Below the pieces are notes generated by a model. It searched no databases. It was not told where the DNA came from and saw only the letters and a list, made by a program, of their open reading frames with translations. Shown here one piece after another: positions 38,162 through 48,181 of a DNA stretch of 64,000 bases (its first letter is position 1; each line of letters opens with the position of its first letter). Source of the stretch: Parietichytrium sp. I65-24A (taxonomy: Eukaryota > Sar > Bigyra > Thraustochytrida > Thraustochytriidae); NCBI GenBank assembly GCA_012862575.1, contig BLSF01000063.1, forward strand, positions 62,001 through 126,000. Direction: 5' to 3'. Made by a program: the position numbers and the translations under genes.

Positions 38162-39658
38162 ATGGCCGCGAAGCTCGGCGCGACCATTCTTCTCGAGCTC
38201 CTTGCAGTCAGTGCGCTTCTTGCCCCCACAAGTGGCGCGACAACGCTGCTGTGGCCTGACGGTAACGAAACAACACACAACTGGATCGTTCAGCAAACGC
38301 ACGAGGCTGTCGGGTTGAAAGCTGGCGAAGCCCTTCGAAAAGAGGTGGCCCTTTTCAGCGAAGATGACGTCCAGCACCTGTGCAAGCTCTACGAAGAGAC
38401 AAAAGACGCGCCTTTGGAAGATATTTTAGCTCGAGACACGGAGCTCTATCGAGCTCGATACCAGGGAAAACTTTTGGTTATGTATGGGACGGTCCAAAAC
38501 TCTCCTTGCGATATGAACCCTTTTTACAATTGGCGTTGGAAGGTACCTGCAATCCTTCACTTTTGGTTGACGGATGTCCTCTTTGTCTTGGCACCTGGGT
38601 CTCGCCAGGAATATGAATTAAAACTCTGGGCCCGTTTGAGCGTCCGCAACGACTTTGCTGTTCACGCTTTCTCAGAATATAAGGACCTAGCCTATCTCCA
38701 CACTGTGTCAACTCCAGAACTGGAGCTTTTCTTAAACTCGGCGAACCAGAGTCTTGCAAATTACACGATGAACGTGAAGCCGATCGAAGCAAGCGAAATG
38801 ATCGCCATTTACGACTCAGTGCTGTACCGCATGCTGTTTCAAGGAATCTTCCCTCTGCTGTACTTTGCTATTGCCTTACGAAATTTGATTCTTTTCCTGC
38901 GCGGGTACCAAAGAAGTGATGGCGGGCCGCGAACGAGAGCTTTGCTGGCACACTCGATAAATTTTACCATGATGCTTGCGCTTGGCGTCATTCTGATGCT
39001 CGATGGCTACGCCTCCAGGGACTTCTTTGACAATGTTACGTCACTAACGTTTCGCACGCTTTTCGCTGGCGTCAGCTGCTCCTGTGATTTCCTAGTCGGA
39101 TCTTTGTGGATCAGCGCGCTAAGCCACACGAAGATGAGGCAAGATGAAAAGTCAGCGCGCAAGCTTCAGATCATTCTCCTCAGTGGAACTGTTGTACTCC
39201 TTTTCGTAGACCCTGCAATGGCTCTCGTTGCCTCGGACTTGAAAAGTCAAGGCCAAATCATATTTCAGGCAATTGCAGGATTTTTATTTATTTCGCAAGG
39301 ATTCATCATGATTTTTCTGTGGCGGTCAACGCGGGCAATGATGCACCGCTTGCAATTTGCCATTGAAATTTCGGCGACCGGAGCTCTCCTGGATGCACAA
39401 AAAAGATTTCTCATCAGACTTGTCAAATGCGCGAAACTATCGGTCGCTTCTTCGTTCGTAATGATGGTTTGCTATGCTATTGCAGCCACGGGGACGTTTT
39501 ATGTACGCTTCAATTGGCTATACATCAGCACCAACGCTCTCATGATCCTGTCCAGGGCCGTCAATACCTACGCAAACGGCGAGTTCTGCGCCCCAGAGCC
39601 GCCAAAGAAAGTTCATCCGGCGTCTGCCGTCCACTCCACCAAAATTTCTTCCGCATGA
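38162..39658 (+). CDS. 7TM-E: paralog of the seven-helix family
   Basis: The protein is 498 residues long with a signal peptide of about 26 (LLAPTSGA). The ectodomain has WPDGNET, where the sequon is shifted by two residues, then QQTHEAVG, LFSEDDVQHLCKLYE, PCDMNPFYNWRWKVP and DVLFVL. LFQG is at about 225-228. The membrane part reads LDGYASRD, VSCSCDFLVGSLW, LLFVDPAMAL, FLWRSTRAMM, GTFYV and NTYANGEFCAP. The tail is short. It is the closest visible relative of 7TM-A in the minus-strand array: G.VQN.PC.MNP, RSTRAMM, DAQKRFL.RLVKC and AATGTF are common to the two. First of five plus-strand copies. Confidence 0.87.
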   Translation: MAAKLGATILLELLAVSALLAPTSGATTLLWPDGNETTHNWIVQQTHEAVGLKAGEALRKEVALFSEDDVQHLCKLYEETKDAPLEDILARDTELYRARYQGKLLVMYGTVQNSPCDMNPFYNWRWKVPAILHFWLTDVLFVLAPGSRQEYELKLWARLSVRNDFAVHAFSEYKDLAYLHTVSTPELELFLNSANQSLANYTMNVKPIEASEMIAIYDSVLYRMLFQGIFPLLYFAIALRNLILFLRGYQRSDGGPRTRALLAHSINFTMMLALGVILMLDGYASRDFFDNVTSLTFRTLFAGVSCSCDFLVGSLWISALSHTKMRQDEKSARKLQIILLSGTVVLLFVDPAMALVASDLKSQGQIIFQAIAGFLFISQGFIMIFLWRSTRAMMHRLQFAIEISATGALLDAQKRFLIRLVKCAKLSVASSFVMMVCYAIAATGTFYVRFNWLYISTNALMILSRAVNTYANGEFCAPEPPKKVHPASAVHSTKISSA

Positions 39659-40556
39659 AGAAGCTTCATCTTGTCATGCCAACCTTGTGCAACGGCCGTT
39701 CGCATTTCTGACACCACAATTTCACTTTTATATTCATGCCCCGTGCCCTAATTCTAATTTATTGTCGAATTCTTCATTCATGTAGGAGTAATACACACGA
39801 TTGATTGGGCACATCTTCGCTACAAGCTCCAATACTCCTGATGCTGCAAATGCACCAGTATGCCAATTCGCCGTAAAAAGCCGTTGGGTCAGTTTTAGAC
39901 TCGGAGCTAGCCTTCGACCTGGGGTCCCCAAGTTGATGCCAGTAGTATGTTGTAGTACCGGTACCCTACACAATGGTGCAAAGTGGGCCGTCACATGAGC
40001 GATGGGCCGCGATGTTCTGGACCAGCGTTGAGACAGAAATAAGCACACCACGTCAATGCTCTCCTTTTACAAACGGGTTGTAGAATAGAAGGCGGGCATG
40101 GCATGGCCATGTGCGACCCTGTCGAAGCGGTGTCATGACAAGAAGTTGAGGATTTAGACACGGTCAGAACCTTTAGCTTCTCCAAATACTGGGGAAAGCT
40201 ATCCTTCCTGAGACGGTGAAATGAGCATCTGTGACGCTGCATCGGACTTGTTGTCTCACCAGTGTTGATAGCCCTTGCTAGCCACGAGTTGCATGTCGAC
40301 CCCAGCGAGAGTTTCTTGTCACCAGAAACAATCCTGACCCTCTCTCAACTCTGTTCTGAGGAGTAACTCTCCGAGTGGAGAAAGTTGCTTCGCTCTCAAG
40401 TCAAGACACGGTTGTTACATCAACAGATAGCGTGAAAGGGTCGCATATGTGCGTCAGCCTGAACTCTGTGTGTCTTCAGAAGAGCAGACCTCGGAAAACT
40501 TCCGAGCGCCGTGCCAGGTCTTGAGGAGAGGAATGAGGTGAAGCGCGCGGCTCAAT
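39659..40556. other. Spacer between 7TM-E and 7TM-F
   Basis: No gene. It holds one GTACCGGTACC palindrome at 39955-39965. Nothing else stands out. Confidence 0.5.
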
Positions 40557-42104
40557 ATGATCCGGATTGCGTCTGCCCTGGTGGTGTCTCTTGCCGCCCT
40601 TGGGGGCGCGGCAGAGGCGTCCACGTCTCTGGTCTGGCCGAATGGGACGGAGGTGAGCCACGCGCCTCTCGTTCTGCAGACTCACGAAGGCATTGGAACA
40701 GGTTCAGGCTCCCGGGTCGTACGCGAGGTGGCAGTCTTCGACGATGAAGACTATCAGCTACTCTGCGAGCTTTACAGCCTGACGTTGCACCAAGGTTTGG
40801 AAGAGTTTTTGTCTGTTAATGTGTCCAGATTCAGAGCAAGACACACGGGCAAACTCGTTATCGCGCGCGATTACGTTGATCCGCCTTGTGATATTCCTAC
40901 ATTTTACAACTGGAGATGGTCGATTCCAGCAATGCTGCACTTTTGGGGCACAGATCTTCTCATTGTGCTCGATGCTGGCTCGGCAAAAGCCAGCCAGCAG
41001 TTCGTATGGGTCCGCCAAATTGTGCGCAACGATTTGACTAACTACGTGTTTGCAAACCTCAACAAGGCATACCTTCATACAACCAGCACTCCGGTTCTGG
41101 AAAGTTTCATTGCAGAGGCCCAACATTCAAACAAGACAGATTCTGACGCTTATGTGATTGAGATTGAGTCAATCGATCACAATCCGTTTGTTGATTACTA
41201 TGATTCTATTTTTTACAGGATCTTCTTTCAAGGTATCGCGCCAGCGATCTACGCCTTTGTTGGGATTAGAGACTTGAGGTTGCTCGCAACGGTGTACGCC
41301 AGTCCAACACTTGCGCGAGCTAGAGTTTGCCTTGCACTGACACTCAACGTTTGCATGATGACCACTTTGAGCGTCATCTTGGCATGGGATGCGTACTTCA
41401 CAAGGCTTCGGCTCGACATCTCCCAAGCGCTTTGTTTCCGTCCACTTTTGGCAGGAACAAGCTGCGCATGTGACTTTTTGATTGGCTCATTATGGGTCAG
41501 CGCCGTTAAACATTACAAATTATCGCTGTGGAAACAAAGTGTCGCAAGAAGAACCCAGTTTTTACTTGGAGCTGGTACTGTTGTCTTGCTCTTGGTGGAT
41601 CCAGCGATGAGTATTTTGGCAACTCAAGCAGGAGCCTCTTACTATCAACTTGTGGCAGGACTGATGTTCATAGCGCAAATGTCCATCATAATATTTTTGT
41701 GGAGATCAGCGCGCTCAATTAGACTGCTCTTGAATGTTGCCGTCGTTCCTCAAGATCGAGGCGTGTCAACACGCCAAACTCAAAACATCTTCTTGAAGAG
41801 GCTAGTTTTTTACATGCGGATCTCGATTGCCTCTTCGTGTGTCTTGCTGGTCACATATGCCATTGGAGCTACGTTTCGGGTTTACTTGACTGAGCCCCTT
41901 TTGTACGTCTGCGGAAACGGGGTTCTGGTTCTCGCACGATTTGCAAATACCTATGCAAACGGAGAGTTTTGCCGACCGAACTCTGCGCTGCAACGTAGAC
42001 GTGAGAGCCAGAGCGTGGTGAGCAAAGTAATGAGCAAAGTGGTGAGCAAGTCCAGTGAGAGTACAAAGCGGGACTCCAAGAACAGTAGATGCAACATAAG
42101 CTGA
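40557..42104 (+). CDS. 7TM-F: paralog of the seven-helix family with C-terminal CNIS
   Basis: The protein is 515 residues long with a signal peptide of about 22 (LGGAAEAS). The ectodomain carries WPNGT, LQTHEGIG, FDDEDYQLLCELYS, PCDIPTFYNWRWSIP and HFWGTDLLIVL. FFQG is at 223-226. Helix landmarks are WDAYFTR in place of DGYASRG, TSCACDFLIGSLW, LLLVDPAMSI, FLWRSARSI, and NTYANGEFCRP. The tail is unusual: it has a repeat KVMSKVVSKSS and ends SRCNIS. CNIS fits a CaaX prenylation box with Ser at X, which favours farnesyl transfer. Prenylation of the tail would fit a cytosolic C-terminus (inference). The WrbA-like protein in this window has the same last four residues. Confidence 0.87.
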   Translation: MIRIASALVVSLAALGGAAEASTSLVWPNGTEVSHAPLVLQTHEGIGTGSGSRVVREVAVFDDEDYQLLCELYSLTLHQGLEEFLSVNVSRFRARHTGKLVIARDYVDPPCDIPTFYNWRWSIPAMLHFWGTDLLIVLDAGSAKASQQFVWVRQIVRNDLTNYVFANLNKAYLHTTSTPVLESFIAEAQHSNKTDSDAYVIEIESIDHNPFVDYYDSIFYRIFFQGIAPAIYAFVGIRDLRLLATVYASPTLARARVCLALTLNVCMMTTLSVILAWDAYFTRLRLDISQALCFRPLLAGTSCACDFLIGSLWVSAVKHYKLSLWKQSVARRTQFLLGAGTVVLLLVDPAMSILATQAGASYYQLVAGLMFIAQMSIIIFLWRSARSIRLLLNVAVVPQDRGVSTRQTQNIFLKRLVFYMRISIASSCVLLVTYAIGATFRVYLTEPLLYVCGNGVLVLARFANTYANGEFCRPNSALQRRRESQSVVSKVMSKVVSKSSESTKRDSKNSRCNIS

Positions 42105-43585
42105 TTCACGTGTTCTCTTGACACCCTTCCGCCCAGGGTTTTCCGACATGCTTCAATTTGAAGGCACAATTGGAACCCTGCCTCTCTTCCTTCCACAAGT
42201 CATTGATTCGGCACCAAACTATTGCATTTGCTTGATGATTATTATTCGGATGACATAACTTCGAAAGTAGATTGTATATCACAAGACAATATATATTGAA
42301 CAGTGAGTGGAACTGACTGTGAATGAATTACTCACAAAAAGCGGCAAAGATCTATTCACAAAATACAATGATTGAGAAAGTGAACTAAAGGTTGTTAACA
42401 TGTTGTCCGACGCTTAAAATCATTTCAATCGCCTACCTTATCGACTCCTCTCACCATCCCACGAGCAACGAGCAGATTTCGATTGCCCATCGATCAGTTT
42501 AAATCATCAAGCTGCTCTTTCGAGAATCCTTCTCGCGTCATGTCTTTGCACGATCCCGATAAAATACGCCAAAAAGAAAGTATTTTCACATTTTGTCCTA
42601 CCGGCGGAGCGTTTTCGCCTTGTCAATTGTGCGTTGCGTGAAGAGAGCCCACACATAAACACGACATCTTCCTTCGCAGTGTAGTTTATTACGCGCAGAA
42701 TGCCGCTGATAATTCCTCACTGCCAGCTCCATACTATTCTTTATAAAAAATCAAGAAGTTGTCAGCAGCAAAATACGAAGAAGGTCAATCAAGTGCCTTG
42801 CGAATGTACCGGTGTCAAAGTCATGCGAACTTAATCAAGCTGGCGGTGGTTGCTTGCCTCGGTGAAGAACGACTTTGACGAACATCAGACCTTTCGATAT
42901 TTCCTTACAATGCCGAAGACGCCGAGCAAGCCGAGAGATCATAATAATCTCCCTTCCGTTGGAGTACAGGTGCAACTCAAATCGTGAGCGCTTTGTGTGG
43001 AGGACGGTCAGCAATATTGTGCCAGAGCTCCGGCTCTGGTTTACGCTTAACGCTGGCCCAGGCCCGGCCGAGATGGTCTGCAACGGCTAGTTGGACAATT
43101 TGCTGGTATAACTCATTTTATTGCATGCTACTCCAAGTCTACCTTAGACTTATGCTTAGGACAGTGAGCGTTCTTTGAAACATTGATTGGGACTTTCTTG
43201 TTTCGTTCACAGTCAAAGCAAAGCTGTATGCGAGCAGTGGAACCTAAATGGCGATGAACACAACTTGGCGTGAAAGCGATCCATTCGATTCAAGACCACA
43301 AAGTGGGGAAGACTCTAATTTTGTCAATTGCTGGCACTCTAGCAGCAAGCCATTGTGACGATGTAGTTGTTGACAACGGAATTATGCTCCCGTCACCCTG
43401 CTCCCCGCGCCGATGAAAGCCGCGAATGTGCGCTGCAGTATAACAACTTGCCCGAATTACCAAGGTGTGGGCCCTTTAATCCTGTCCTTTCAAGACTCGG
43501 CACTGTAGCCTCTTACAAGACTGTGAGCAAAGCAGTTCTGCAATTGCGCCATGTGAGTGGGCGAGCGAGAAGCTCTTCCGGTGCT
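42105..43585. other. Spacer between 7TM-F and 7TM-G
   Basis: This 1.5 kb gap has no supported gene. It has a near copy of the spacer motif at 42313 and an exact copy on the minus strand at 43206-43216. The frame upstream of the 7TM-G ATG is open from 43367 but has no ATG and no signal peptide. Confidence 0.5.
43206..43216 (-). promoter_or_regulatory. TTGACTGYGAA spacer motif, copy 3
   Basis: Exact match on the minus strand (TTCACAGTCAA on the plus strand), 370 bases before the 7TM-G start. Confidence 0.3.
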
Positions 43586-45109
43586 ATGATCCTGCGAGCG
43601 TGGGCACTGCTGGCAGTGCTGGGAATCTGCGCACCGCCAGTGCCAGTAGATGCGAGAACAGTGCTTGTCTGGCCAGACGGAAGCGAGGCAACGCACATAC
43701 CACTGGTGCTCCCGACTCACGAGAGCGTTGGAACCAACTCCGGCTCTGTATTGACCCGCGAAGCAGCTTTATTCGGGGATGAGGACTGGGAGTTGCTTTG
43801 CGAGTTGTGGGAAACTGGTATTAATTCGCCTGACGCATTCCTTTCGCTGAACAGGAGCAAGTATCAGGAGAGATACCGCGGCAAGATCATTGTAGAAAGA
43901 GCGACGAGCACACATTTGCCCTGTGAAATAAATGAGTATTTTGGGTGGAGATGGAAGGTGCCGGCCTTGCTCTACTTCTGGGATACAGATTTCCTGTTCC
44001 TCTTGGACGAAGACTCTCTGTCAACCCATGAGTACTTTCTCTGGAGTAGGCAGCCTGTCAGGACCGAACTCTCAACGTTTGCGTTTGAAAGGTTTTCGAA
44101 GGCTTATTTGCACACGCCGGATAGTCAGCAGATGCAAGCATTTACACAAGCTCTGCTGAATCATACCAACGAAACGTTCTCCATCTCGTTTGACCCCATC
44201 GACACAAACCCACTTTTAGGGTACTACGACTCTCCGGTCTATCGGGTCTTCTTCCAGGGCATTGCACCCGTTGCATATTTGGCCGTGGCAAGTCGAAACA
44301 TGTATTTATTTCGATTTAACTGGTCGCGAAAAAGCCCGGCAAGATTCCGCACACTGCTAGCCCACGCTCTTAATTTCTCGATGATGTACACAATCGCTAT
44401 CCTTCTTTTCGTAGACGGATACTTCTCAAGGGGGGTGTTCGACGCACCAACTTCACTCACGTTCCGCCCTCTCTTCTCTGGCGTCAGCTGCGCTTCTGAT
44501 TTTCTCGTGGGGTCCTTGTGGATTAACGCGGTCCAGCACTCGAACTTTAATAGCTTGGGCACGAAGGCAAGTGGCTTCACGCAGAGATTGATGGGATTCG
44601 GAGCTTTCATGTGCTTACTGGTGGATCCGGCGATGGCGATCAATTCATTCGAGCTACGCACAGACGGGAGTGCTGTTTATAGGAGCGTAGGTGGCACTGT
44701 GTTTTTAGGGCAGATCTTCATAATGTCATTCTTCTTCACCTCGGCGTATCAAATAACAAAGATGCTGGCGCGGGGGGTGTACCTGACTTCAACTGAGTCT
44801 TCCCAAAGAAACAAGCCCAATAGAGTGCACGTCATGACAAAACTTTTTCTCATGAAGCTCGTGTTCTACATGAAGCTTTCTGCTTTCGCCTCATGTATCT
44901 TGCTCCTGGATTACTTGGTCGCCGCCACATCAGCGAATTATTTAAGTATTCCGGCTTTTCACATAGGCATTAATTTCAGCCTCGTTGTAGCTCGCTGCTT
45001 GAATACATTTGCAAACGGCGAATTTTGCGCGCCGCAATCCCCTTCAAAAGTCCAGTCTTTAGTTTCTACTAGAGACTCGGGATTGAGCGTGGAGAAGCCA
45101 GCGTGTTGA
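43586..45109 (+). CDS. 7TM-G: paralog of the seven-helix family
   Basis: The protein is 507 residues long from the ATG at 43586, which opens a signal peptide (MILRAWALLAVLGICAPPV, cleaved near VDA). The reading frame runs 73 codons further upstream without an ATG. The ectodomain has WPDGSEATH, so the usual sequon is lost, then LPTHESVG, LFGDEDWELLCELWE, PCEINEYFGWRWKVP and YFWDTDFLFLLDE. FFQG is at about 222-225. The membrane part has VDGYFSRG, VSCASDFLVGSLW, CLLVDPAMAI, a non-standard FFFTSAYQI in place of FLWRST, and NTFANGEFCAP. The tail ends SVEKPAC. The segment after helix 5 is the most changed of the array apart from 7TM-I. Confidence 0.86.
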   Translation: MILRAWALLAVLGICAPPVPVDARTVLVWPDGSEATHIPLVLPTHESVGTNSGSVLTREAALFGDEDWELLCELWETGINSPDAFLSLNRSKYQERYRGKIIVERATSTHLPCEINEYFGWRWKVPALLYFWDTDFLFLLDEDSLSTHEYFLWSRQPVRTELSTFAFERFSKAYLHTPDSQQMQAFTQALLNHTNETFSISFDPIDTNPLLGYYDSPVYRVFFQGIAPVAYLAVASRNMYLFRFNWSRKSPARFRTLLAHALNFSMMYTIAILLFVDGYFSRGVFDAPTSLTFRPLFSGVSCASDFLVGSLWINAVQHSNFNSLGTKASGFTQRLMGFGAFMCLLVDPAMAINSFELRTDGSAVYRSVGGTVFLGQIFIMSFFFTSAYQITKMLARGVYLTSTESSQRNKPNRVHVMTKLFLMKLVFYMKLSAFASCILLLDYLVAATSANYLSIPAFHIGINFSLVVARCLNTFANGEFCAPQSPSKVQSLVSTRDSGLSVEKPAC

Positions 45110-45967
45110 TTAAGCAAGTGCTTGTGCCACGATATCGTGGTTTAGCACAACCCTGTTCAGTGAATTACTGTTTGTTGCAACGCAAATAACAAAGAATATT
45201 TTTATAAAAGTCATCAACTTTGCCATCCGCATTGACTCTCGAGTAGTTGGGCGATCATCTGACGTTGACATCCGAGTCATTTGCGACCGTCGAAAGAGAA
45301 CAAATGTTGTCTCCTATTCTATAGCACCGGCGCGACCATGGTCCCAATCCGACTTTCCTCTCCATCTAATCAACAGTGAATGTTTTTCGCCATGCGTTTC
45401 TCCCGAACGTGACTTCCTTGACATCACCCGCTTGTTTACGCTGCACTTCGTGGCTTGCTTTGACATGCCGGCAAAACATCTTTCATTTCCAGTCCTAACT
45501 TGCTCTAGCCTTTTTGCTCTTCCAGTCTATTACGAGCTAGTACTTGTGCTGGTGTGTACCCTTTTTTTTTTTGTAGGCGGAAAAATGCAGTCGGACTCCG
45601 ATGTGCTTACTCGCGTCTGCTTTGTGCTTGCCCTTTCTTCCGCTTCTGACGAATTTGACAGTGATTAAAGTTCGATTACATCTTGAGAGCCGAAAGAGCG
45701 GAGAATGTACCACCAGGACATGTACTCCGGCCTCCTGTCGGCACTGGAGCACTAGCATTTACAATCGCAGAGTTGCGAGGGCGACGGGGTAAAAGGTGGC
45801 CATTTCTACCCGGTGTTCTAGCTCAGCCCATACAAACGAAGTTATGCAGCTATCGTGAGGCTGATTCTTGGGCAGAATGAAGCAGATCCCAAACGCGAGA
45901 GACCGGGTAACAGCGGAGAAGAAGTTCAAGAAGTTCAAGCAGTCGAAGAGGCAAGATAGCAGCCAAG
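45110..45967. other. Spacer between 7TM-G and the WrbA-like gene
   Basis: No gene supported. The frame at 45432-45668 is hydrophobic in part but lacks an ATG start and any recognisable motif. Confidence 0.5.
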
Positions 45968-46819
45968 ATGCCTTCCGTCGCAATCGTCTACTACTCCATG
46001 TATGGCCACATCCTCAAGATGGTGGAGGTCATCAAGGATGGGCTCGAGGCTAACGGCATCGAGGTGAGGGTCTTCCAGGTCCCAGAGACACTCCCAAGTG
46101 ACGTTCTCAAGAAGATGGGAGCTCCAAAGAAGGCTGACTACCCAATCGCCACCGCCGCTGATCTCACCGAGGTTGACGGCATCATGTTTGGAATTCCGAC
46201 CAGGTTTGGCCAGGCGTGCGCTCAGATGAAGAGCTTCTGGGACTCCACAGGATCCCTCTGGCAGACACAGGCCCTTGCTGGCAAGCCAGCAGGAATCTTC
46301 TTCTCCACCGCCACCCAGAACGGAGGCCAGGAGACCACCGCTCTCACTTGGGTCACCCAGCTCACTCACCACGGGATCATCTACGTACCACTTGGATATG
46401 CATCCCCACTCGCGTTCGACATGGATGGAGTACACGGCGGTGGCCCATACGGAGCTGGAACCCTCGCTGGACCAGACGGAAGTCGCATGCCAAGCGAGAT
46501 TGAGATGAATATGGGCACTAAGCAAGCCGAGGTCTTCGCAAAGGTAGTCAAGAAGCTCGTTGCAGGCGCAGACGCTCTCGATAGTGAGTAAAATAGACCT
46601 TTTCTCTTTGAACGCGTTATCGAAACTCACCAATTTTCAACAATTCTTGTGTGTAATTACCGGTAACCAGAGCCTTCCAAGAAAGCAAAGAGCCCAAAGC
46701 GTGAGAACAAGACAAAGGCAAGCGCCTCTAAGTCCGAGCCAAAAGTCGAGACTCCAGCCGCGGAGACTGCAGTAGCCTCCGATAAACAAAAAGCCAAAGC
46801 CTGCTGCAACATCAGCTAG
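45968..46819 (+). CDS. wrbA: WrbA-type NAD(P)H:quinone oxidoreductase with prenylation-type tail (one intron)
   Basis: Exon 1 (45968-46583) joined to exon 2 (46671-46819) gives 254 residues. Residues 1-203 are a type IV flavodoxin-like quinone reductase: AIVYYSMYGHILKMVEVI is the FMN phosphate loop, followed by FGIPTRFGQACAQMKSFWD, TATQNGGQETTAL and YGAGTLAGPDGSRMPSEIE. Such FMN enzymes reduce quinones by two electrons and limit oxidative stress. Exon 2 encodes a Lys/Ala-rich linker (PSKKAKSPKRENK and on) ending KACCNIS. CNIS fits a CaaX box and the Cys before it could be palmitoylated, so the enzyme may be held on a membrane; some yeast family members are also membrane-attached. Codon use is strongly biased (Pro almost always CCA, Leu mostly CTC), which suggests high expression. 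Without splicing the frame stops a few codons after the donor. Confidence 0.9.
46584..46670 (+). other. Spliceosomal intron of the WrbA-like gene
   Basis: The intron is 87 nt, with donor GATA|GTGAGTAAA and acceptor GTAACCAG|AGCC, phase 1. Splicing adds 49 codons and a CaaX-type end; total exon length is 765, divisible by three. The intron contains a TTACCGGTAA palindrome just before the acceptor. Reading through would instead end the protein at ALDSE. Confidence 0.82.
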
Positions 46820-48181
46820 AACGTGTCTATAAATTTGAAAACATTGCTTAAAGATTTATCTATAGAGAGACGGATCTACGAGCCCTTTAAACAAGCACAT
46901 GTGGCGCAGCCGCCATGTGCAAGCCGGTAGGCAAATGTTGAGTGTCAGTGAAAACGTCTATAAATTAACGCCAATTCTAAGGCGAACGGGTCACCGGTCA
47001 AACATGGCCTCGTCTCTTACGTTTTAAAAAATCAAGCCTTCCGGTAGGTAGCAGAGAGAAGTTTTCGCTGTCAGAGTCTGTCGAGCCGCATCGCGCTATG
47101 TTTGGCGTGTTCTTTTGCTGTGATTTGACTTGCAAGCAGTCTTTCACGTGAAGACAAGAGATGGTTTTTGGATGAGCGAGTTTGCTGTTTGGGTTTTTCG
47201 TTCTATCGGTTTTTATTGCTCGAGCCCTAGCAGCTAGCTGCTCGACGATAACGAAAAGGAGAGCTTCCTTTAATAACAACGAGTCAGGAGTTGCAACCCC
47301 AGGGACAAAAGTCGTCGAGGGAAAGAACAACCTTTTGCGTTACAAAAATACACCATTCTCAAGCCTCGCTACACAGTGATTCAGCCTCATCACCATATTC
47401 CAACTCACTGTTCAACATTTTCTTGTTCTTCTCTCTCCATCAAGATATGCCACGCAGTTTTCGCCGAGCTCTCCCTCACAAGCAGAGCGACGCGGGCAGA
47501 CTAAGATGGACAGTCAGAAGCACATATTTGCCGTTCCACTGTTCGTGCGGCGAATAGGTCGGTCGGACTATCTAATGTTACCGTTGCGGACTCTGACGTC
47601 ACGGATTGTCACGGTGACCGTACAATGAGTCGTCGGTTGCCATTCCTATCAGTGAGTGAACGTTGTATTTCGCACTCACAGTCAATTGCAGACGTGACGG
47701 ACGGATGACAATCATGAGGCGGAAAGTGGCACACAGTCAGTCCCACCAGAGCTTCGTGGGATGTAAAATCGTGCTCACAGGCACTCACAGTGAGTCCCGG
47801 TATCGAACTGTGCCGACTTACTAGGCTACGGCCAATGGTAACGGTTACCCGCGTCTTGTGATGAGTATGGCCTCTACAACGACAAAAAAACTTGTTGTGG
47901 ACTGTGATGTGTTCTCGACGCCACAAGCAACCGGTGTATGCATTTAAAGTGTGACGTACCAGTACTGAGTACTGATTACTGCGCTGTAGTCACGAAGCGT
48001 TATGGCGCCACCCACGTTGAGCGTTCTAGACGAACGAAAGTCTTGAATGACTTGGAACAAGAAGGACTCTTGGCACCTTGGCCACCAACGTGAAGCTTGC
48101 GATTTCAAACAAGCAATCGCGCAAGCATCTCAAATCGACACTTCAAAGTGGCACGGGCGCCACTGTCGCTCGTAGCTGACG
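46820..48181. other. Spacer between the WrbA-like gene and 7TM-H
   Basis: No gene. It has one near copy of the spacer motif on the minus strand at 47675-47685 and AGTACTGAGTACT at 47961-47973. A minus-strand stretch near 47793-47835 has tRNA-like A-box and B-box words but no tRNA fold. Confidence 0.5.

Noticed and set aside
47793-47835. tRNA-like A-box and B-box words on the minus strand
   Set aside because: The two boxes are only about 10 bases apart and the arms do not pair, so no tRNA can form.
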